Shown one piece after another: positions 20,605-25,223 of a stretch of 25,223 nucleotides of DNA. Each line of letters begins with the position of its first letter. Position 1 is the first letter of the stretch. The stretch is from assembly GCA_021816565.1 (NCBI GenBank), contig JAKAXN010000017.1, positions 1 to 25,223 on the forward strand, in the 5' to 3' direction. This DNA comes from Actinomycetes bacterium (GTDB taxonomy: Bacteria; Actinomycetota; Acidimicrobiia; Acidimicrobiales; Palsa-688). The translations under genes were made by a program, and so were the position numbers. The notes under the pieces are model-generated. The model worked only from the letters and a program-made list of their open reading frames with translations. It was not told the origin of the DNA and did no database searches.

Positions 20605-23103
20605 TCAACTGGATGCCGCCACCCCCGGGACCGGCTGGTAGCGGGGCTGGCTGCCCCAGATCGCCTGCTGGACCCGGGCTCCCCAGGCCTCGGCCACGGC
20701 CGCGGCCATGGCCTGCTCCGCCGCGACGAGCGGCGAGAGAGCCGTCAGGGGGGTGAACGAGCCGGGGGGCACTGCGGTGGCCGGGGTGGGGGCGGGCACC
20801 GCAGCGACGGGCGCCGTCTGCGCCGGTCCGGCGCTGAGCGGGGTGGGCAGCGTGGCCACGACGGGCGTGACCGGCGGGACGGCAGCCACCGGCAGCCTTC
20901 CCGCTGACGCCGGCGGGACGGCAACCGCCGGCGGGAGGCCGGCCGGGTCGGCCTTCACCTGGGCGACGGGGACCCGGCTCGCGGATGCCGGAGCAGCGGA
21001 GGGCACCGCTGAGGTCCCGGCTGTCGTGATCTCGGCGGGCGTGCGGGAGGTCCGGGGCGCAGGTGCCGGCCGCGGCCCCGCCACCCCGGACGTACCGGGG
21101 ACCACCCGGACCTCCGCGGCGGGGGACGCCACGGCGACGGACCCCTGGGCCGTTCCGGAAACGGTCGGGCGACCCGTCCCGGCGGAGCTGGCAGCGGCGG
21201 CCGGATGGGTGGCGTCCCGGGCCGGGTCTGAGGGTGCAGGCAGGGCGGCCCGGGTGAGGGCCGGCTGGAGTTCGGTGGCCACCGCTGACCCGGCGGCGAC
21301 CAGGGCGGCCAGCCCCACGGCCGCCGTCCTCATGGCCATCCGGCTGGCGGCTACGGAGTGCGACCACCGTTGCCACCCGGCGACCGCAAGTCTGGGGGTG
21401 AACGGGACCGGCCGGAGTCCGGGACGCAGGCCCCGACCGAGGAGCGCCGAGCCCGCCGCCAGGGAGACCACGACGAAGACGGCCTGAGCGGCCAGCGCCG
21501 TCCACCATGCGCCCGGGCGCCCCGTAACGGTCGCCCGGACCGCCTGGATGGCCCAGTACGAGGAGGCCAGATCGTGGAGGTGGTCCAGGCCGGGCACCCA
21601 CCTGACCGCCGGCTGCAGGCCCGAGAGCACGAACTCGGCCACCACCACCACCGGCAGCCCGGCCAGCGCCTTGTCCGGGGATCGGACCACCGCCGACAGC
21701 AGGAGGCCGAGAGCGGTGGAGGCCAGGCCGGCGGCGGCCAGGGCCACCATGAGCTCGATGGTGCCGGAGCCCAGCACCGCTCCTCTGGCCGGGGCGTTCT
21801 GCCGGGCGGTGGCTATGACCGACAGGATCGCCGCCTCGATCACCGAGATGGAGCCGAGCACGATGAACTTGGAGCCCAGATAGGCCCGCAGGGAGAGCCC
21901 GGCGCTGTGTTCCCGCTCGACGGTACGTCTCTCCTTGACGATCTCCCGAACGGAGTTGGCCAGCCCCAGCCACACGACGGTGAGGGCCAGCAGCTGGGCC
22001 ACCCCGGTCACCGCGGCCAGCTGCGGCCCGGCCAGCGGATGGCCTCTCACCGGGGTCAGCCCGTCGGCGCCGAGGAAGGTCAGGAGCAGGAATCCCAGGA
22101 CCGCCCCCTGCACGGCGAGCATGGCCGAGTGCCGGCGGTCGGAGAGGATCTGCTCCGCTCCCCGCCGGACCAGGGTGAGCAGCTGGCGGGCCGCAGCCGG
22201 GACCGGGTGCACCTCGGAGCGGGCCGGCGGGGTCGCCCCACCGGAAACAGCGGCGTAGCGGTGGAAGTCCCGGCTGGCCCGGAACCGGTAGCCCCACCGC
22301 CGGTCAGCCACATCGTCGAGGTCTCTGAACAGGTCGGAGGGATCCCCGCAGCCGAAGTAGGCGAGCGCCTCCGAGGGCGGCCCGAAATAGGCCTGCTGGC
22401 CCCCGGCGGAGAGAAAGAGCACCCGGTCGCACTCCATGAGTGCGGCCACGCTGTGGGTCACGGTCAGGACCGAGTGTCCCCGGTCGGCCAGGCGACGCAG
22501 GATCCGCAGGACGGTCTTCTCGTAGCCGGGATCGAGGCTGGAGGTGGGCTCGTCCAGGATGAGGATGTCGGGGTCGGCGATCATCTCCATGGCCACGTTG
22601 GCCCGCTGGCGCTGCCCACCGGACAGGGACCCGATCCTCACCGAAGAGTGCCGGTGGAGCCCGAGCTCCACGAGCAGGTGGCCCACCCGGCCGTCCCTCT
22701 CGTTCGCCGGCGTGTCCGGGGGCAGGCGCAGGGCCGCTCCGTACCCGAGGGCCCGGCGCAGCCGGAGCTGGTTGTGCAGCACGTTCTCCTGGGGTACCAG
22801 CCCGATCCGGCGCCGGAGGGACGGTTCGTCGTCGAGCCGGACGCCGCCCACCAGCACCCGCCCGGAGGTGGCGGAGATGGCCCCGGTGAGCACCCGGACC
22901 AGGCTGGACTTGCCGGCGCCGGTGGGGCCGGCGATCCCGATCAGCGAGCCTTTCTCCACCCGGAAGGTGACATCGTCGAGCAGCCGGGTCCCGTCGGGGG
23001 CGTGGGCGCTGAGCCCGTCGACCTCGAGCACGATCGGGCCCGGGGCGTCGGATCCCTCCGGAGCCGTCCCGGGCGGAGCGGAGTCCTGTGCCAGTCCTGT
23101 CAT
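20605..23103 (-). CDS. ABCG-type transporter with long extracytoplasmic C-terminal tail
   Basis: An 832-residue fused ABC transporter. Residues 24-280 are the ATPase: Walker A GPTGAGKSS 59-67, signature LSGGQ 160-164, Walker B ILILDEPTSSLDP with Asp184/Glu185, H-loop His217. Residues about 350-580 are an ABC-2 permease with six helices, in the ABCG order ATPase-then-permease seen in mycobacterial Rv1747, but without FHA domains. A seventh hydrophobic segment (AVGLAALVAAGSAVATEL, about 590-610) is followed by about 220 Ala/Pro/Val/Thr-rich residues ending AVAEAWGARVQQAIWGSQP. With seven helices the tail should lie outside the membrane. The ATG at 23103 follows the DUF732-like gene stop by 8 bp; a longer frame to 23277 runs through that gene. 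Substrate unknown. Confidence 0.88.
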   Translation of the reverse strand: MTGLAQDSAPPGTAPEGSDAPGPIVLEVDGLSAHAPDGTRLLDDVTFRVEKGSLIGIAGPTGAGKSSLVRVLTGAISATSGRVLVGGVRLDDEPSLRRRIGLVPQENVLHNQLRLRRALGYGAALRLPPDTPANERDGRVGHLLVELGLHRHSSVRIGSLSGGQRQRANVAMEMIADPDILILDEPTSSLDPGYEKTVLRILRRLADRGHSVLTVTHSVAALMECDRVLFLSAGGQQAYFGPPSEALAYFGCGDPSDLFRDLDDVADRRWGYRFRASRDFHRYAAVSGGATPPARSEVHPVPAAARQLLTLVRRGAEQILSDRRHSAMLAVQGAVLGFLLLTFLGADGLTPVRGHPLAGPQLAAVTGVAQLLALTVVWLGLANSVREIVKERRTVEREHSAGLSLRAYLGSKFIVLGSISVIEAAILSVIATARQNAPARGAVLGSGTIELMVALAAAGLASTALGLLLSAVVRSPDKALAGLPVVVVAEFVLSGLQPAVRWVPGLDHLHDLASSYWAIQAVRATVTGRPGAWWTALAAQAVFVVVSLAAGSALLGRGLRPGLRPVPFTPRLAVAGWQRWSHSVAASRMAMRTAAVGLAALVAAGSAVATELQPALTRAALPAPSDPARDATHPAAAASSAGTGRPTVSGTAQGSVAVASPAAEVRVVPGTSGVAGPRPAPAPRTSRTPAEITTAGTSAVPSAAPASASRVPVAQVKADPAGLPPAVAVPPASAGRLPVAAVPPVTPVVATLPTPLSAGPAQTAPVAAVPAPTPATAVPPGSFTPLTALSPLVAAEQAMAAAVAEAWGARVQQAIWGSQPRYQPVPGVAASS

Positions 23104-23111
23104 GGATCCGC

Positions 23112-23930
23112 TCAGCCCACCTTGGGGGCGTAGGCCGGGCAGTAGAGGTCGACGGTGGTGGCGACCACGTAGGCCGACGCGCCCGGCCGGACGGTGGTGA
23201 GCGGGAGGCTGGTCAGCTCGCTCTGGACCTGCTGCGCCACCTGGCTGTAGGTGTGCCCCTGGTCGAACGCCGTACACACCAGGTTTCCGACCTGGGCCAC
23301 CTGCGACGGGGTCGGGCTGATCACCGACTGCACGTACGCCCCCAGACCGGCGATGGCCTGCTGCACCGCAGCGGCGCTGGGCTGGGTGCGCGGCGCCGGC
23401 CCGGAGACGGCCGTCGTGGGAGAAGCGGTGGTCGGTCGGATCGAGGTCGGGGTCGGGACGGTGGTGGCCGGCACGGTGGTGGCCGGGACGGTGGTGACCG
23501 CTATCGGGGCTGGAGTTGCCACCTGGGGGACCTCTGAGCGGGCCGGGCCCGAAGGGGCAGCCGGCGCGCCGACCTGCGGAGCGGCAGAGGGCGCGGTCGC
23601 GCTGCGGGGCGGTGCGACGACCTCGGTCTGCCTCACCGGGGTGGCCGCCACGACCGCCTGCTTCGATCCGCCCGCCGAAGAGGCGGCCACGACCGGGCCG
23701 GCGTCCGGGCCGGATGGGGCTGCCGACCCGGCCCCGGGCGTGATGGGCGACGGGGTCGCCACCGCCGGGGCCGTGACAGGTCGGGCGGCTGCCGCCACCC
23801 GGGTGGAGACCGTATGCGCCGGGGTGGGCATGGGGATCACGCCGACGGCCGCGGCCGCCGAGGCGGCCCCGGTGATGGTGATGACGGCCGCCGTGGCGTG
23901 CACGTAACCGCGTCTGACCGATGTCAGCAC
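23112..23930 (-). CDS. Secreted DUF732-like protein with Ala/Pro/Thr-rich linker
   Basis: A 272-residue exported protein. GTG 23930 has AGGAGGA just upstream. An N-terminal signal (RRGYVHATAAVITITGAASA) is followed by about 150 residues of Ala/Pro/Val/Thr-rich low-complexity linker, with repeats such as TTVPATTVPATTVP. A C-terminal helical domain (about 190-272) has Cys in NLVCTAFDQGHTYSQVAQQV and LYCPAYAP, matching the layout of DUF732 domains common in mycobacteria and relatives. It is the first gene of a two-gene operon with the ABCG transporter (8-bp gap). The shared composition of its linker and the transporter's tail suggests the two meet at the cell surface. Function of DUF732 is not established. 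Confidence 0.83.
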   Translation of the reverse strand: MLTSVRRGYVHATAAVITITGAASAAAAVGVIPMPTPAHTVSTRVAAAARPVTAPAVATPSPITPGAGSAAPSGPDAGPVVAASSAGGSKQAVVAATPVRQTEVVAPPRSATAPSAAPQVGAPAAPSGPARSEVPQVATPAPIAVTTVPATTVPATTVPTPTSIRPTTASPTTAVSGPAPRTQPSAAAVQQAIAGLGAYVQSVISPTPSQVAQVGNLVCTAFDQGHTYSQVAQQVQSELTSLPLTTVRPGASAYVVATTVDLYCPAYAPKVG

Positions 23931-24125
23931 TGCTCCTCCTGATGTCCCTCGCTGGATGGCGGCGCCCAGGCGTTGCGCCTTTTTCCCGTATCGGCGTCCG
24001 GATCTACTCGCTGTAGCGCCGTTGTCCGGTTCAAACCGTCCGTGTGTTCACCGCCACTGCCACATGACACCGGCACGCCGACCGGTGATCCGGCCGGGCC
24101 CGGGACCGTCCAGCCGGGGCGGGTG
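23931..24125 (-). promoter_or_regulatory. Intergenic leader upstream of the DUF732-ABCG operon
   Basis: These 195 bp hold the ribosome site AGGAGGA of the downstream gene. On the minus strand GCCGATAC is seen at about 23986-23993, resembling a FliA/WhiG-type -10 but with only a poor -35 (TACA 16 bp upstream). A GGCGCAACGCC hairpin after a run of five A lies in the presumed leader. GGTTTGAACC, a short palindrome, lies further upstream. No riboswitch class was recognised. Confidence 0.3.
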
Positions 24126-25193
24126 CTAACGGTGCAGCTGCAGGAGGTGCTCGACGTCGTTGGCCGCCACCCCGCCGAAGGTGGCCACCGGTCGGTAGAA
24201 GGAGCGCAGGGCGGTGGCGCTGGCTTCCCAAGCCGCCCACGACGTGCCGTAGAAGGTGGTCGACGCCGGGCTGACGGGTCCCAGCTCCTGCCCCACCAGC
24301 AGCGTGACCGGGGAGGCCATGCGGGCCGCGGCCTGGACCACCGGTGAGAAGTCCTCCTCCGTGCCGCCCGGCCCGGAGGCATGGTTGCGGTAGGTCATCA
24401 CGTTGACGTAGGAGCCGGGCACCCGGCCCAGGGATGTCAGCGCCATCGACAGAGGATCCGCGGTCGTCGAGCCGACCGTGACCTGCGGCACTCCCCCACC
24501 CACCCCGTCGAACCAGAACGGCACGGCGAAACCCAGCGCCCCGGGGAGGGCCAGGGCGCTCCAGGAGGCCGCTACCGAGTTCACCATCTTCACGAACCCG
24601 AGGGAGTCGCCACCCTGGTCGGCCGCCCAGCCCGGCAACGTCCACGGCTCGACGTCGAACTGGAGCCCGGCCGGCATCCGGCCCCCGGTCAGGGCTCTCA
24701 TACGGGTCATCACCTGCAGAGCTTCGGAGGGTCCGGAGGGGTCCGAGCTCGACCAGTGCGGATCGCCCACCAGGGCGTGCACCCGGATGCCCTTCCCGGC
24801 CCCGAGCGCCACCAGGTCGCGGAACCTGGCCAGGTAACCGGCCAAGGCCGGGTCGTCGGCCTTCAGCATGCCTACCGACCGGGTGATGTCCACGAACAGG
24901 TCGGTGACGTGAAGGTCGGCCAGGCCCCGGAACCGGGCGGCGTAGTCGCCGGGTTCCGCCCAGGTGGCGTCGCTCCACTCGTAGGCGCTGAGCGAGTCGG
25001 CATCGAAGCCTGAGGGGGCCGGAACCCGGCGCGTGAAACCGGTCAGGGTCGTCACGCTACCCCGGGTCGCCGGCGCCCCGTGGGCGAAGCCGACTGGCAC
25101 CAGTGGGCCGGGACGGGGGTGCCAGAGGGTGAAACCACCGATCGCAACCGGCCCCCACAGCAGGGCCGAGCCGATCATCCGCCTGATTTTCAT
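24126..25193 (-). CDS. Secreted TIM-barrel protein, putative glycoside hydrolase-like
   Basis: A 355-residue exported protein. The ATG at 25193 gives the signal peptide MKIRRMIGSALLWGPVAIGG; an in-frame GTG at 25202 is the alternative, and the window ends 21 bp further on. From about residue 68 it reads like a beta/alpha barrel, with strand ends DLFVDI, IRVHALVGDPHW, AGLQFDVEPW, GFAVPFWFD, YVNVMTYRNHA, VTLLVGQE and VATFGGVA. The strand QFDVEPW places Asp180 and Glu182 where GH18-like and related barrels carry their catalytic acids, and MTYRNHA is like the late-strand Tyr motif of such enzymes. I do not assign a GH family. An extracellular polysaccharide or cell-wall substrate is inferred. It is upstream of, and co-directional with, the DUF732-ABCG pair, but 195 bp away. 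Confidence 0.75.
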   Translation of the reverse strand: MKIRRMIGSALLWGPVAIGGFTLWHPRPGPLVPVGFAHGAPATRGSVTTLTGFTRRVPAPSGFDADSLSAYEWSDATWAEPGDYAARFRGLADLHVTDLFVDITRSVGMLKADDPALAGYLARFRDLVALGAGKGIRVHALVGDPHWSSSDPSGPSEALQVMTRMRALTGGRMPAGLQFDVEPWTLPGWAADQGGDSLGFVKMVNSVAASWSALALPGALGFAVPFWFDGVGGGVPQVTVGSTTADPLSMALTSLGRVPGSYVNVMTYRNHASGPGGTEEDFSPVVQAAARMASPVTLLVGQELGPVSPASTTFYGTSWAAWEASATALRSFYRPVATFGGVAANDVEHLLQLHR

Positions 25194-25223
25194 CCGCCGC
25201 ACGCCGCTTCTGTGACTGTCCCA

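Noticed and set aside
21358..23133. 591-residue plus-strand frame antisense to the ABCG gene
   Set aside because: It is an antisense shadow of ATPase coding sequence, with no recognisable motif.
23964..23985. Rho-independent terminator (AGGCG-TTG-CGCCT followed by Ts) on the plus strand
   Set aside because: The T-run is on the plus strand but both flanking genes are on the minus strand, so it would not end a known transcript; the stem is only five pairs.

Overview
The window is very GC-rich, densely coded DNA from an actinobacterium. It has many GTG/TTG starts, 4-bp stop/start overlaps and apparently leaderless promoters. A secreted NlpC/P60 protein with a 42-residue GYWLV..DGG repeat, a type I associate with Acidimicrobiia, suggests that class. 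This is inference; there is no rRNA or other phylogenetic marker here. No tRNA, rRNA, CRISPR array, transposase or phage gene was seen.

Layout. (1) Positions 1-2220, minus strand: the N-terminal two thirds of a formate dehydrogenase N-type catalytic subunit (Cys in place of selenocysteine, cut by the window edge), preceded by a small conserved-looking gene. (2) 2353-6671, plus strand: a tightly overlapping seven-gene Mrp-type cation/proton antiporter operon in the order E-F-G-MbhD-(MbhE+B)-C-D. It has no large MrpA subunit, so it has the layout of the antiporter half of archaeal membrane-bound hydrogenase (mbhA-H). (3) 6683-9720: a tiny membrane protein, a zinc-free MDR quinone oxidoreductase, an Nramp-family transporter with altered metal-site motifs behind a DtxR-like palindrome and a probably leaderless promoter, and a NYN-domain protein. 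(4) 9810-12703, plus strand: an EthA-like Baeyer-Villiger monooxygenase and an MFS exporter, ending at a strong hairpin shared with the convergent NlpC/P60 gene (12750-14078). (5) 14593-15729: two secreted beta-sandwich proteins. (6) 15771-17376: a PAS-PAS-GGDEF diguanylate cyclase broken by a one-base frameshift. (7) 17333-19827, minus strand: a two-gene ABC-2 exporter, a DUF2892 membrane protein and its ArsR-type repressor with a visible operator. (8) 19968-25193: a secreted Cys-containing protein of unknown function; then on the minus strand a secreted TIM-barrel (glycosidase-like) protein, a secreted DUF732-like protein and an ABCG-type transporter with a long extracytoplasmic low-complexity tail.

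How it may work together. Formate oxidation and the Mrp module lie back to back from one divergent promoter region. Electron input from formate and ion pumping could be functionally linked, but the FDH electron-transfer partners lie outside the window. The right half is dominated by cell-envelope and export functions. The DUF732-like protein and the ABCG transporter form one operon and share the same unusual Ala/Pro/Val-rich composition, so they may act together at the envelope.
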